Positions 30,228-36,989 of a stretch of 41,373 nucleotides of DNA are shown here, in pieces. A program made the translations under genes and the position numbers. The DNA lies in the IMG/VR virus record IMGVR_UViG_3300007238_000001, positions 1 through 41,373 of that record; one strand, 5' to 3'. The notes below the pieces were generated by a model. That model did no database searches. It worked only from the letters and a program-made list of their open reading frames with translations, and had not been told where the DNA came from. This DNA is from a virus. Each line of letters starts with the position of its first letter. The stretch's first letter is position 1.

Positions 30228-30610
30228 AGTGTCTCTTGAGAGTCGTCTTCAGCGTTTAGTTCACGATACGAGTTGCTAAGGTGCTTGCAGTGCGTGGGTT
30301 TCTCTGTCGCTAACAACGTATCCGACACGTCAACCGATTTATTATACTGAAAGTCCTCGCACGAACAGACCGGGAGTTCAACTTTGTGAGCGGCCACATC
30401 GAGTTTTTCATGGCCCCACGGGTATTCATGCGTTGTAACGATGCAACAGATGTGCGTTATATCTCTGCTACTACTTGCTATAAATCTCACCTTGTCCACG
30501 TCAACGATTCGGTAGCCGTGACTGCGGAGGTATGCAAGATACCCTGGTTCGACTATTACTTCACCGTCGTCTGTTACGTCTATCTCGGTCGTGTCTGGAT
30601 TGGGATTCAT
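30224..30610 (-). CDS. SWIM-type zinc-finger protein, 128 aa
   Basis: The second half contains PVCSCEDFQYNKS and, about 25 residues later, PTHCKHL: the CxCx(n)CxH signature of the SWIM zinc finger, which binds DNA or protein. The first half is strand-rich (YRIVDVDKVRFIAS). Standalone haloviral SWIM proteins are often linked to recombination or DNA-repair genes, and here the next gene upstream resembles an annealing protein. Confidence 0.8.
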   Translation of the reverse strand: MNPNPDTTEIDVTDDGEVIVEPGYLAYLRSHGYRIVDVDKVRFIASSSRDITHICCIVTTHEYPWGHEKLDVAAHKVELPVCSCEDFQYNKSVDVSDTLLATEKPTHCKHLSNSYRELNAEDDSQETL

Positions 30611-31227
30611 TGTTCTTTCGAGAGTTCGGACACGGCCAACGCGCCAGCACTTGTTAGATCGGAAATCGCTCTATTCTTCGCTCGTGTGTCGGCATATCTG
30701 ACGAATTCATTATCATCGACACCCGACTCTGATAGATACCCTTCACCGTGTGCTTCGGCAGATTGGCCGTCTGGTAGCTCTGCTTTTGCCCACACAACGC
30801 ACCCGGTTGGGTCATCGACCCATTCAACCATCTCTGATTCGGTTGTGATACCGAATTGCGCTTGAATAAATCGGAAGCCCTGTTTCGAGATAGCGGGTGT
30901 TCCTTTGATCGTATTGACGAATGAGTTATTGATACCCTCCAACCAGCCGATAGGGTCTTCGGATAACTTCTCTGGGTCGTTGATAACCTCATGGCCTGCT
31001 TCTGTGGTGGCTGCAACCTCTTGGGGTGTGTCTTCCACAACTTCAGGTTCAACACTCTCTGCGCCACCGTCAGACGCCTTCTCGGGTGCTTCTTGGTAGG
31101 ACACGTTTGTGAAGCCAAGTCCTTTAAGTTCGTTCACTTTGCTCTTGGCGTCGTCTTCGTCGCCTTGGAGTGTCTTTTCTCTGTCTTCACCGTTCGGCGC
31201 AGTGGCCGTGATAATCCATTCACTCAT
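30607..31227 (-). CDS. possible single-strand annealing (recombination) protein, 206 aa
   Basis: The N-terminal segment (ITATAPNGEDREKTL with LKGLGFTNVSYQEAP) is followed by an acidic linker and a conserved-looking C-terminal part: FVNTIKGTPAISKQGFRFIQ, then GCVVWAKAELPDG and FVRYADTRAKNRAISDL. The 'ADTRAKNRAI.D' helix pattern is shared by several phage annealing-type and Rad52-like proteins. It is co-transcribed with a SWIM protein. The call is tentative; an unrelated nucleic-acid-binding protein is the alternative. Confidence 0.5.
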   Translation of the reverse strand: MSEWIITATAPNGEDREKTLQGDEDDAKSKVNELKGLGFTNVSYQEAPEKASDGGAESVEPEVVEDTPQEVAATTEAGHEVINDPEKLSEDPIGWLEGINNSFVNTIKGTPAISKQGFRFIQAQFGITTESEMVEWVDDPTGCVVWAKAELPDGQSAEAHGEGYLSESGVDDNEFVRYADTRAKNRAISDLTSAGALAVSELSKEQ

Positions 31228-31229
31228 GG

Positions 31230-31430
31230 TTAGATGAACGACTCGGGGTATTCATCCCGGTACAATTCTTTTACGCGCTCTTCAAACGCCTCTTCGCCGA
31301 TCAGTGGTGTGTCTGAGTCCATATCTTGCGCTCCGTGAACGTAGCCGTAAACGAACGCCTCAAATCGTTCTGAGTCGCGTTGTGCGCGTTCTAACAGTTC
31401 CTGAGCTTCGTGTGCCTTTGGTGCGCTCAT
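31230..31430 (-). CDS. 66-residue acidic helical protein
   Basis: Two nt upstream of the annealing-like gene. Highly charged and helical (EAQELLERAQRDSERFEAF, then EEAFEERVKELYRDEY). Possibly a small adaptor. No family recognised. Confidence 0.65.
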   Translation of the reverse strand: MSAPKAHEAQELLERAQRDSERFEAFVYGYVHGAQDMDSDTPLIGEEAFEERVKELYRDEYPESFI

Positions 31431-31537
31431 GCTTCACCTTCGAGGATTTTCAGTTTACCTTGGCTAAACCCGAGCATGAAACCCAGGAGAAAGCCAACTA
31501 TTCCACTACCAACGGCGATTGCGATATACCAAATCAT
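31427..31537 (-). CDS. 36-residue membrane peptide
   Basis: ATG at 31537, TGA at 31429-31427 overlapping the next start. One hydrophobic segment (IWYIAIAVGSGIVGFLLGFM) followed by a short charged end. Leftward chain member; role unknown. Confidence 0.6.
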   Translation of the reverse strand: MIWYIAIAVGSGIVGFLLGFMLGFSQGKLKILEGEA

Positions 31538-31543
31538 GCTATA

Positions 31544-31765
31544 TCAATTCTCACCCGGTTGCGTGTCCCGAAGGGTTTGGGCCACACCATTCTCTTCAAG
31601 CGCGTCAAGCGTGTCTTTGAGTCGGGCCGCAGCCTCTTCAGGGTCGTCGCCCTTGACTTGCACCTTCACAGTGTCTTGATCGCGTGTGCCGCTCCCCCGT
31701 TTCACCTTCGTGTCGAGTCTGATCTTGTCGGCGCTTTCGTTGACGTTGTGATTTTTGTCCGTCAT
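31544..31765 (-). CDS. 73-residue small conserved-type haloviral protein
   Basis: Start at 31765 (MTDKNHNVNESADK) shares a base with the upstream stop. IRLDTKVKRGSGTRDQDTVK followed by a strand and a helix (DPEEAAARLKDTLDALEE, then RDTQPGE) is a pattern often seen in small proteins of haloarchaeal viruses and plasmids. Function unknown. Confidence 0.7.
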   Translation of the reverse strand: MTDKNHNVNESADKIRLDTKVKRGSGTRDQDTVKVQVKGDDPEEAAARLKDTLDALEENGVAQTLRDTQPGEN

Positions 31766-31953
31766 TAGTAATCCTCGAACGTCGCGGGTTCTTCCGCGTA
31801 ATATTCGTGAATCTCTTCGCGGGTGAGTTTGTCTTCGCACCACTCTTCATGATCTGCAAACTCAACTATCGTTCCTCGACAGCAGGGGCACTCTGGAGCC
31901 GGGCGTTCGTTCCACGGTGCATTTCGCTTTCTGTAAGCTCTTGGAATCGGCAT
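31765..31953 (-). CDS. 62-residue zinc-binding protein
   Basis: CPCCRGTIVEFADHEEWCEDK gives a CxCC...H...C cluster for zinc. The protein then becomes acidic (EEIHEYYAEEPATFEDY). One-base overlaps with both neighbours. Function unknown. Confidence 0.65.
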   Translation of the reverse strand: MPIPRAYRKRNAPWNERPAPECPCCRGTIVEFADHEEWCEDKLTREEIHEYYAEEPATFEDY

Positions 31954-32138
31954 TAATACGTCAACTCGTTAATGTCGCGTGCGTTCTCCCAGTCTTTACC
32001 CCCACCGTAGCGGTCAATTCGCTGCCGTAGCGTGTCTGTGTCTTCTTTTCGCTTGGCTTCGGCGCAGTCATGGCACACAATCCCACCGCCAAGGTAGCCT
32101 GTCGTGGATACCTTCACCCCACACGTGTCACAGTTCAT
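31953..32138 (-). CDS. 61-residue zinc-ribbon protein
   Basis: Start at 32138 (MNCDTCGVKVSTTGY), inside the end of the upstream gene. CDTCGVK and VCHDCAEA form a zinc ribbon, followed by a charged helix (LRQRIDRYGGGKDWE). Function unknown. Confidence 0.7.
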   Translation of the reverse strand: MNCDTCGVKVSTTGYLGGGIVCHDCAEAKRKEDTDTLRQRIDRYGGGKDWENARDINELTY

Positions 32139-32326
32139 GCGTTGAACACCATCCCCGTGCGGTTCCAGCGTTCTGCGGGCTGGCCGACAACGCCTTTGAT
32201 CCGGCCTGAAACGCCGCAGTGTGGACAATCGTAGCACTCAACGAACTCTGCACCTAACTCGGTTGTACTGTCGCTTTTCTCCGCGTTCAACTCGGTTGGG
32301 TTGCCGCAATTGGCACATCGGGACAT
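32135..32326 (-). CDS. 63-residue zinc-ribbon protein
   Basis: ATG at 32326 shares a base with the upstream TAA; the longer version from 32335 is less likely. CANCGNPTE and CPHCGVSGR make a two-pair zinc ribbon, with an extra CYDC overlap. Resembles the Lar-like/restriction-alleviation-type small zinc ribbons of phages (CPxCG... AxRWNxR at the end: AERWNRTG), but this is by pattern only. Confidence 0.65.
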   Translation of the reverse strand: MSRCANCGNPTELNAEKSDSTTELGAEFVECYDCPHCGVSGRIKGVVGQPAERWNRTGMVFNA

Positions 32327-32550
32327 TATGGGCATTTAAGGGCTTCAACAAGTTCTTTTTCTGTGGGGTTCGACCCAACACTAACACCGTGTGCTGACAC
32401 AAGGGCACGGAGTTCGTGGTATCCGAGCGCGTCCGTGTAGTCAACACATTTCGGGCACTGGTATGGCTTGCTAAGGTATGATTCGTGCTGGATTGCTTCA
32501 AACGGGTGCTGTTCTTCTTGGTGGCAGACCGAACATTCTACTACTGGCAT
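32326..32550 (-). CDS. 74-residue zinc-ribbon protein, first gene of the leftward chain
   Basis: Start set at 32550 (MPVVECSVCHQEE) because TTTATTA lies about 30 nt upstream of it; the ATG at 32577 is inside that box. CSVCHQE and CPKCVDY form the zinc site, followed by YHELRALVSAHGVSVGSNPT and EKELVEALKCP, which fits a SAP-like helical pair. Could be a small DNA-binding protein. Confidence 0.7.
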   Translation of the reverse strand: MPVVECSVCHQEEQHPFEAIQHESYLSKPYQCPKCVDYTDALGYHELRALVSAHGVSVGSNPTEKELVEALKCP

Positions 32551-32577
32551 TGCGACTAAACCATTGTCGGGGTGCAT

Positions 32578-32589
32578 AATAAAGTTATC
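32578..32589 (-). promoter_or_regulatory. promoter of the leftward 14-gene chain
   Basis: On the minus strand the sequence AACTTTATTATG, with its AT core TTTATTA, precedes the 32550 ATG by about 28-33 nt. This is the distance expected for a leaderless haloarchaeal promoter. Confidence 0.5.
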
Positions 32590-32630
32590 TTAGCATATCT
32601 AACACATTAGTGCTGTAACAAACACCCCAA

Positions 32631-32642
32631 ACGCTTATGTGG
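32631..32642 (+). promoter_or_regulatory. promoter of the rightward 16-gene chain
   Basis: CGCTTATGTGG has a TTATG core about 31 nt before the ATG at 32667. With the opposite promoter 50 nt away, the 32551-32666 gap is a divergent control region. Confidence 0.4.
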
Positions 32643-32666
32643 TTCGCAATAGTACCTCAATACGCA

Positions 32667-32822
32667 ATGGCAGACAAAGCACCCGCGACAGTACAAATGG
32701 ATCAAAACGGGAGAGTGTTCATCCCCGCAAGCACACGCAAGGCGTTGGATATTCACGGTGAGAGTGCCGATCTTGACCTTGACGTGACTGTGCTGAATCG
32801 ACACGGTGAAAATGATGAGTGA
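32667..32822 (+). CDS. AbrB/SpoVT-like transcription regulator
   Basis: Start set at 32667 (MADKAPATVQMDQ); the upstream ATG at 32637 overlaps the promoter. The 51-residue protein has TVQMDQNGRVFIPASTRKAL, the 'V..kGRv.IPa..R..Lgi' core of the SpoVT-AbrB swapped-hairpin DNA-binding domain. It is first in a rightward chain and next to a divergent promoter, so it probably regulates both chains. Confidence 0.85.
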   Translation: MADKAPATVQMDQNGRVFIPASTRKALDIHGESADLDLDVTVLNRHGENDE

Positions 32823-32946
32823 ACGACGGGACTTGAAATGTACTGAATGTGGTTGGCGGGCGTATGATACAGTATGTTTCAAAATTGGCCAGGGATGCCC
32901 GATCTCATGGTGTCAAAATGGTGAAGTGGTAAAAGAAGAACGATGA
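32815..32946 (+). CDS. 43-residue zinc-ribbon microprotein
   Basis: Overlaps the AbrB-like gene by 8 nt; an extra in-frame ATG at 32812 is directly upstream. CTECGWRAYDTVC and CPISWC supply the metal ligands. Function unknown. Confidence 0.65.
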   Translation: MSERRDLKCTECGWRAYDTVCFKIGQGCPISWCQNGEVVKEER

Positions 32947-33074
32947 AGAAACAGCATAGGTGCACCTCCAGCGGCGAAACGGTGGATGTAGAGGCCCGAT
33001 ACCTTCCAGACGCCGAAGAATTTAGAACGGAACACGACTGCTCAGAACGGTGTATCCAGTACCATGACGAATGA
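32943..33074 (+). CDS. 43-residue Cys/His microprotein
   Basis: ATGA-coupled. HRCTSSGE, then EHDCSERCIQYHDE give a C...H...C...C...H cluster consistent with a small zinc site. Function unknown. Confidence 0.6.
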   Translation: MKKQHRCTSSGETVDVEARYLPDAEEFRTEHDCSERCIQYHDE

Positions 33075-33387
33075 TTCAACCGAAGACAAGAAGTTACAGT
33101 TTATTAGCCATCCGAACACCCGAACGCTACACATAGGCACGCGAGAACGTGGTGCTGAGTGTGGGCAAGTGAGTCAAGAGGGTTGGGCAAGCGTTGATGC
33201 CACAAATCAACTTGATGCAGTCCTGAACTATGCAACCCAACCGTGTCGAAAGTGCTTCACGCACGGATACCATGACCTACACCGAATTTATCTCAAAGAA
33301 CATACGTCAATACTCGTTGAGAAACCATTAGATGAATTGACAAAGACGTTACCGTGGGAGTTGTCGGAAGTGATTAACAATGACTAA
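33064..33387 (+). CDS. 107-residue protein with Cys/His cluster
   Basis: Overlaps the previous gene by 11 nt. It contains CGQVSQEGWASVDATNQ, then PCRKCFTHGYHDLH, suggesting a zinc site near the middle. The rest is alpha/beta and ends LPWELSEVINND. No family recognised. Confidence 0.65.
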   Translation: MTNDSTEDKKLQFISHPNTRTLHIGTRERGAECGQVSQEGWASVDATNQLDAVLNYATQPCRKCFTHGYHDLHRIYLKEHTSILVEKPLDELTKTLPWELSEVINND

Positions 33388-33460
33388 ACCACCGTGGAAG
33401 TGGGATGAATCGGAGAGACACGCATGCAACCAGTTAGAGCCAGAGCGATTCAACGAATGA
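33380..33460 (+). CDS. 26-residue micro-peptide
   Basis: ATG 33380 to TGA 33458-33460, with overlaps on both sides matching the chain's pattern. Acidic and tryptophan-rich (KPPWKWDESERHACNQ). Short, so only moderate confidence. Confidence 0.4.
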   Translation: MTKPPWKWDESERHACNQLEPERFNE

Positions 33461-33672
33461 CAGACCTACAAGACGAATACGAAAAGGCGTTCGAGGATTA
33501 CGTACCAGCAAAGCCACCCGAAGCAAATCAGAATCGGTGCCACAATTGCGATATGCCGTTTGTGCCGGATCAATGGGAGGTTCGGCATATCAGCGCACCG
33601 GATAGTCTTGGGGAAACGTGGAAGTATACGTGTCCGAGTTGCGACGAAGAAACGATTGAAATAGGAACATGA
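33457..33672 (+). CDS. 71-residue zinc-ribbon protein
   Basis: Start set at 33457 (MTDLQDEYEKAF) by ATGA overlap; a longer in-frame reading from 33424 has a basic N-terminus and conflicts with the small upstream gene. CHNCDMPF and CPSCDEE make the zinc ribbon. Function unknown. Confidence 0.7.
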   Translation: MTDLQDEYEKAFEDYVPAKPPEANQNRCHNCDMPFVPDQWEVRHISAPDSLGETWKYTCPSCDEETIEIGT

Positions 33673-33782
33673 ATAGGCTGCTCGAATACATTACGTGTGA
33701 CGCTCCAGGGTGCGACGGGTTGAGTTTGGACATGGAATACTGTTTGCGCCCGAGTTGTGCGTATAATGGGGTGCGAGAATGA
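33669..33782 (+). CDS. 37-residue Cys-rich microprotein
   Basis: ATGA-coupled at both ends. Cysteines in TCDAPGCDG and YCLRPSCAYN form a four-cysteine zinc knuckle. Function unknown. Confidence 0.65.
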   Translation: MNRLLEYITCDAPGCDGLSLDMEYCLRPSCAYNGVRE

Positions 33783-33988
33783 CGAAGACACGACAGAAGC
33801 AAGACATAGAATGGCACGACGAAAACGGGTTTGTGTGTGGCCTCCCCGCCGAAGAGGGATGCATCTGTCCGATTTGCAACTCTGGAGAGGTGAACTACCC
33901 AGCGCAAACAATGGACGCCCCCGCGATTATTTGGTGTTTGAATTGCAATTACCATGCGGCCCATAAGGAGTTCAAGATTAATGACTAA
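33779..33988 (+). CDS. 69-residue zinc-ribbon protein
   Basis: ATGA-coupled. CGLPAEEGCICPICNSGE and CLNCNYHAAH combine into a zinc ribbon with an extra pair of cysteines. Function unknown. Confidence 0.7.
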   Translation: MTKTRQKQDIEWHDENGFVCGLPAEEGCICPICNSGEVNYPAQTMDAPAIIWCLNCNYHAAHKEFKIND

Positions 33989-34130
33989 CAACCCAAACGC
34001 AATTGACTACGACTACAATCCAGAAGAACACAGTCGCCATGTGTGGACATACATAGTGGTGAAAACAACACGCAACGGGATGAGAAACCCAAGTCGGTTT
34101 GATCCGTCAGACGACAAGGTGGTAGTATGA
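33981..34130 (+). CDS. 49-residue hypothetical protein
   Basis: ATG at 33981, TGA at 34128-34130, overlapping the genes on either side. Contains HSRHVWTYIVVKTTRNGMRN. Short, mildly acidic, no family recognised. Confidence 0.6.
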   Translation: MTNNPNAIDYDYNPEEHSRHVWTYIVVKTTRNGMRNPSRFDPSDDKVVV

Positions 34131-34552
34131 CTAAGAGAGACAAAGAAGTTCGTAACCAACTTCGAGAACTCCAAGATAACGGGTGGAACCTCAACAACCC
34201 CGGCAGAGTCCCAAAGAATCACATAGCGTATAATGACGGCATGGAAACAACCACGCACAGGGTACTCAAGGCGATTGCAGGCGGAGTTTTGGTTGACAAG
34301 GGCTTTCGGGTAGCCGGAGAGGTTTCACACGAACAGAGAGGCGAAATTGACGTTGTAGGCTACGGACATGAAAGTAGGCAACCCATAGCGGTTGAAGTGG
34401 AACATAGCCCGAGCGAAGACGTGATACGTGATAAGTTGAGTCGGTATGTAGACGCTACGCCAATCAGGGAGATGTTTGTTGTCGATCCTGATGCTCATGC
34501 GTTGCCTGTGATGCAAAGTTATGAGCAAATCAAACATGAGTTAGGACTATGA
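34127..34552 (+). CDS. PD-(D/E)xK-like nuclease, 141 aa
   Basis: Contains GEIDVVGYGHESRQPIAVE followed by VEHS: an acidic residue after a strand, then ExE, matching the D...E-x-K/E core of PD-(D/E)xK nucleases (the lysine is replaced by E here). Before it comes HRVLKAIAGGVLVDKGFRVA and after it helices with SRYVD and MFVVDPDAHALPV. It may be a Holliday-junction or restriction-like nuclease. The atypical motif lowers certainty. Confidence 0.6.
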   Translation: MTKRDKEVRNQLRELQDNGWNLNNPGRVPKNHIAYNDGMETTTHRVLKAIAGGVLVDKGFRVAGEVSHEQRGEIDVVGYGHESRQPIAVEVEHSPSEDVIRDKLSRYVDATPIREMFVVDPDAHALPVMQSYEQIKHELGL

Positions 34553-34776
34553 CCATTAACGTCAAAGACGACACAAAGAGCAGATGGGATAAATTAAAAC
34601 CCGACGACGAGACACATGACGAGTTCGCCCAAAGCGTATTGGATGCGTATGAGAGTGGGGACGACGCCGTGATTATCGACGGCGAGGATATTCAAGAACA
34701 CTTAGAACTCTTCGGTGGCACAGTCGAGTTGGCATCGTATAGAGGTGCGAAAGAGGCTATAGAAAACCATAGGTGA
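34549..34776 (+). CDS. 75-residue acidic protein, RHH-like start
   Basis: ATGA-coupled. MTINVKDDTKSRWDKLKPDD followed by a helix (DEFAQSVLDAYESGD) resembles haloarchaeal short ribbon-helix-helix-like proteins. The C-terminal half is acidic. Weak family call. Confidence 0.6.
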   Translation: MTINVKDDTKSRWDKLKPDDETHDEFAQSVLDAYESGDDAVIIDGEDIQEHLELFGGTVELASYRGAKEAIENHR

Positions 34777-34779
34777 ACC

Positions 34780-34887
34780 ATGCCTAAATGCCCCAAATGC
34801 GGTAACTGGATGCATCAACAAGACGACGAAACCCGCGACGAGTTCCACGAACGATGGGAAACCGACAACTGCCCCGGACATGACTAA
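34780..34887 (+). CDS. 35-residue zinc microprotein
   Basis: ATG 34780 to TAA 34885-34887. CPKCGNWMHQQDD and DNCPGHD could bind zinc through three cysteines and a histidine. Overlaps the PAPS-reductase-like gene by 8 nt. Confidence 0.6.
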   Translation: MPKCPKCGNWMHQQDDETRDEFHERWETDNCPGHD

Positions 34888-35389
34888 ACAACAATCATTC
34901 ATCGACCCGGAAGACAAGATCAGGGACGTATTCGCCACCGTTGACGTTGAAGACGACAGTAAGACGATTGTAGCTATCTCTGGAGGGACTGATAGCGTGT
35001 TAGCAGCATGGGCTGCCTTAGAGTATGGCCCGGAATACGGATTAGACCCGGACGTGTTGGTTCACGCAATCACGGGTGCTTCTCTCCCGCAAACACGGTT
35101 AGTCACTCAGATATTGGCGTCTGTGTATGACAAACCACTTATTGAAGGTAATAATCGAACGTTAGCTCCGCGTGTGCTTGAACATGGATGGCCCGCCAAA
35201 ACGTCTGAAGGTCACTTCTATGAGCGAATCGAACGCAAAGAAGACGTGTTTGATAAAATCCATTCGTCGTTTACAGAGCAACAGTATTGGATTAGTGGCA
35301 CCCGACGAAACGAATCAAAACAACGCAAGATGAATCTGCCCGACTCTGGAATTGGAGAAGATTCACGCCGACACGGCAGACATGGGTGA
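34880..35389 (+). CDS. ATP-pyrophosphatase / PAPS-reductase-like protein, N-terminal part (frame broken)
   Basis: 169 residues with IVAISGGTDSVLAA (SGGxDS P-loop of the ATP-PPase fold at about 34-39) and TRRNESKQR, as in PAPS-reductase-like and DndC-like enzymes. The frame stops at TGA 35387-35389 just where the family motif 'GRHWVSPL' would continue: a -1 shift after CAT (35381-35383) reads TGG GTG AGT CCC (W-V-S-P). The C-terminal part follows at 35386. Together they would be about 329 aa, normal for the family. Confidence 0.8.
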   Translation: MTKQQSFIDPEDKIRDVFATVDVEDDSKTIVAISGGTDSVLAAWAALEYGPEYGLDPDVLVHAITGASLPQTRLVTQILASVYDKPLIEGNNRTLAPRVLEHGWPAKTSEGHFYERIERKEDVFDKIHSSFTEQQYWISGTRRNESKQRKMNLPDSGIGEDSRRHGRHG

Positions 35390-35868
35390 GTCCCTTGGTC
35401 GGGATTCTCGACGGTGAGAAGCAAGACCTAATCACCGAAATCGGTCTGCCGGTATCTCAGTCTTATGAGTGGTTAGGCATCTCCGGTGAGTGTGTTGCGT
35501 GTGCTTACGACGATATGCAGATCATCGGCGACTTGAACCTAATCGCTCCACACCTTGCCTATGCGATTAAGAGTCTCACGGTGTGGCTCTACAACCGCGC
35601 ACGGGCGGGGCAAGTCGAAATCTCCCCGAAACAACTCTGTTGGGGGTGGGAACCACAAACCGACGACCAAGACGACCCGGACCAAGAGCGATTCGAAGAG
35701 CCGAAAGAAGACTACTGGATTGGGTGTGATGACGCCAGTTGTGGAACGCGAGAGGTACCGGATTGGATTGATAAGCTCCCCGAGTGGCAGATCGTTGACT
35801 ACAAAGACGTGTGTGACGTGGCTAACGGGGATATGAGTGTTACCAATCGGTTCAAGACCATACTATGA
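35386..35868 (+). CDS. PAPS-reductase-like protein, C-terminal part (second frame)
   Basis: GTG at 35386 overlaps the TGA of the first part (GTGA), so it could be translated by coupling. It contains SPLVGILDGEKQDLI, then GLPVSQSYEWLGISGECVAC, the conserved C-terminal region of PAPS-reductase-like proteins with the paired cysteines. Later there is CGTREVPDWIDKL. It completes the enzyme started at 34880. Whether the gene works as two parts, by frameshifting or is broken is unclear. Confidence 0.75.
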   Translation: MSPLVGILDGEKQDLITEIGLPVSQSYEWLGISGECVACAYDDMQIIGDLNLIAPHLAYAIKSLTVWLYNRARAGQVEISPKQLCWGWEPQTDDQDDPDQERFEEPKEDYWIGCDDASCGTREVPDWIDKLPEWQIVDYKDVCDVANGDMSVTNRFKTIL

Positions 35869-36038
35869 CGAAGAAGTTACTCACGGGAAGTAAAGACGAC
35901 TCACAAAAACTCCAGCGAATACAGAACCGACAAGCACAAAGCAGCATGGACCGACATGAACGCCGGATGCTAACGTATTCGGAGCTTGCCCAGAAATGTA
36001 AGCAACACGGGCGGGGCGTGGCCGATTTACCGGACTAA
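35865..36038 (+). CDS. 57-residue basic hypothetical protein
   Basis: ATGA-coupled to the gene before. Unusually basic for this genome (KKLLTGSKDDSQKLQRIQNR, then RHERRMLTYSEL), which hints at nucleic-acid binding. No family recognised. Confidence 0.6.
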   Translation: MTKKLLTGSKDDSQKLQRIQNRQAQSSMDRHERRMLTYSELAQKCKQHGRGVADLPD

Positions 36039-36042
36039 TACC

Positions 36043-36360
36043 ATGACTGACAAGGATACGATCTTAGACGAGTGGGGTGCATTATACAAGAGTGGTGGGC
36101 AAGGCTCAGAGAAAGTGCATTTAGACCTGAATTGTAGATATTGCAAGGACTCTGCCCGGAAATACACACAGGAACAGTTGCCTCGAAGCCACATTGACCT
36201 TTGTGAGTGGTGTGTGAATCACGTCGAACGCTGGCGAGAAGGATTGAAAGCCGATAACAAGAATCGGTGTGATCGGTGCGGAAAAGAGACGACGAACGTG
36301 TTATATTGTAAGGATTGTCAATCGCATATTGTTCGGGTTGAAGCTCGGAACAAATTATAA
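36043..36360 (+). CDS. 105-residue zinc-binding protein
   Basis: Start set at 36043 (MTDKDTILDEW), 4 nt after the upstream stop; a longer reading from 35986 lies inside the previous gene. Pairs CRYCKDS, CEWCVNH, CDRCGKE and CKDCQSH give up to two zinc ribbons. It ends the 16-gene rightward chain. Function unknown. Confidence 0.7.
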   Translation: MTDKDTILDEWGALYKSGGQGSEKVHLDLNCRYCKDSARKYTQEQLPRSHIDLCEWCVNHVERWREGLKADNKNRCDRCGKETTNVLYCKDCQSHIVRVEARNKL

Positions 36361-36369
36361 CGACCGAAA

Positions 36370-36381
36370 CGACTTTGATAC
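36370..36381 (+). promoter_or_regulatory. TATA-like box for the 36404 gene
   Basis: ACTTTGATACTC (36372-36383) gives TTTGATA about 27 nt before the ATG at 36404. A single-gene transcript is likely. Confidence 0.45.
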
Positions 36382-36403
36382 TCGCGTGTGACAAGTTATC
36401 ATA

Positions 36404-36646
36404 ATGGACGTGTCGCGTGATCCATCCGATTACACACCAACGGATCATGCCTATAACAGATCAAAAGAAAGAAGCATAGATTGGCCCCTGGTAGCCTCAA
36501 CGATTAAAGACGGGGAGATTCGAGAGGCGAACCAAAGCCATCAATGTGAGTTTGTCGAAGATTACTATTTTACTGACTACCCGGTTGGAGTTGTGGTTGA
36601 TACTACGAATGGTGCGATTGTGACGGTTGAGTATGTGAAAGAGTGA
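36404..36646 (+). CDS. DUF4258-like protein, 80 aa
   Basis: YTPTDHAYNRSKERSIDW, then LVASTIKDGEIREAN and a beta hairpin (CEFVEDYYFTDYPVGVVV) follow the HAxxR...DGxI pattern of DUF4258 proteins, relatives of small RNase-like toxins. It has its own promoter-like box and no obvious antitoxin next to it. Confidence 0.7.
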   Translation: MDVSRDPSDYTPTDHAYNRSKERSIDWPLVASTIKDGEIREANQSHQCEFVEDYYFTDYPVGVVVDTTNGAIVTVEYVKE

Positions 36647-36791
36647 CCGAAAGACCTTTTGTGCAGGGGTGTGACACAGTAATCGCCCATTCCAAGAGAG
36701 ATGGGCACACCTCCAGAGACTACAGCAGAGCTCATATGCGTCACCTTCAGCGTGGCGTTGTCGCTTGCATATCGCGCTGTCCCACGGAAGC

Positions 36792-36821
36792 CCGGTGCCG
36801 TGACACCGGAACTCATTTTTT
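36792..36821 (+). terminator. hairpin plus T6, terminator-like
   Basis: CCGGTG (36792-36797) pairs with CACCGG (36804-36809) around a 6-nt loop, and TTTTTT follows at 36816-36821. This is the strongest terminator-like element in the window and may end the transcript from the 36404 gene or an RNA within the stretch. Confidence 0.5.
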
Positions 36822-36889
36822 GCTGTCAGCCCGCTAAGGAACAGACTTATTGCAATCGGGATTCTTGACAGTAGTAGATTGAAAACGAA

Positions 36890-36910
36890 CCGGGAGGGGC
36901 AAACTCCCGG
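36890..36910 (+). terminator. 7-bp perfect stem-loop in the non-coding stretch
   Basis: CCGGGAG (36890-36896) pairs with CTCCCGG (36904-36910) around a 7-nt loop. A second small hairpin, AAGCAA-CTG-TTGCTT (36926-36940), follows. Its stem matches the one after the capsid genes (16988-17012), so both may be the same kind of element. Confidence 0.45.
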
Positions 36911-36989
36911 CCCAAAAGCAACGGGAAGCAACTGTTGCTTGGCGGGCGGGCCACTTGTCCCTTTCGGTCGTGAGTAGATCGCTCAAACC

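Larger units (their letters stand above)
36647..36989. ncRNA. 343-nt non-coding stretch with several stem-loops
   Basis: No convincing protein frame lies here; the frame at 36643-36837 would be strongly basic, unlike every neighbour. Perfect or near-perfect inverted repeats include GCCCAT/ATGGGC (36685-36690, 36701-36706), CCGGTG/CACCGG (36792-36797, 36804-36809) followed by TTTTTT at 36816, CTGTCA/TGACAG (36823-36828, 36866-36871) and CCGGGAG/CTCCCGG (36890-36896, 36904-36910). A structured RNA, terminators or a replication region are the options. Confidence 0.45.

Noticed and set aside
36643-36837. A 64-codon open frame in the 36.7-kb stretch
   Set aside because: The product would be strongly basic and Cys/Arg-rich, unlike the acidic neighbours. 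It crosses several inverted repeats and continues no recognisable motif.
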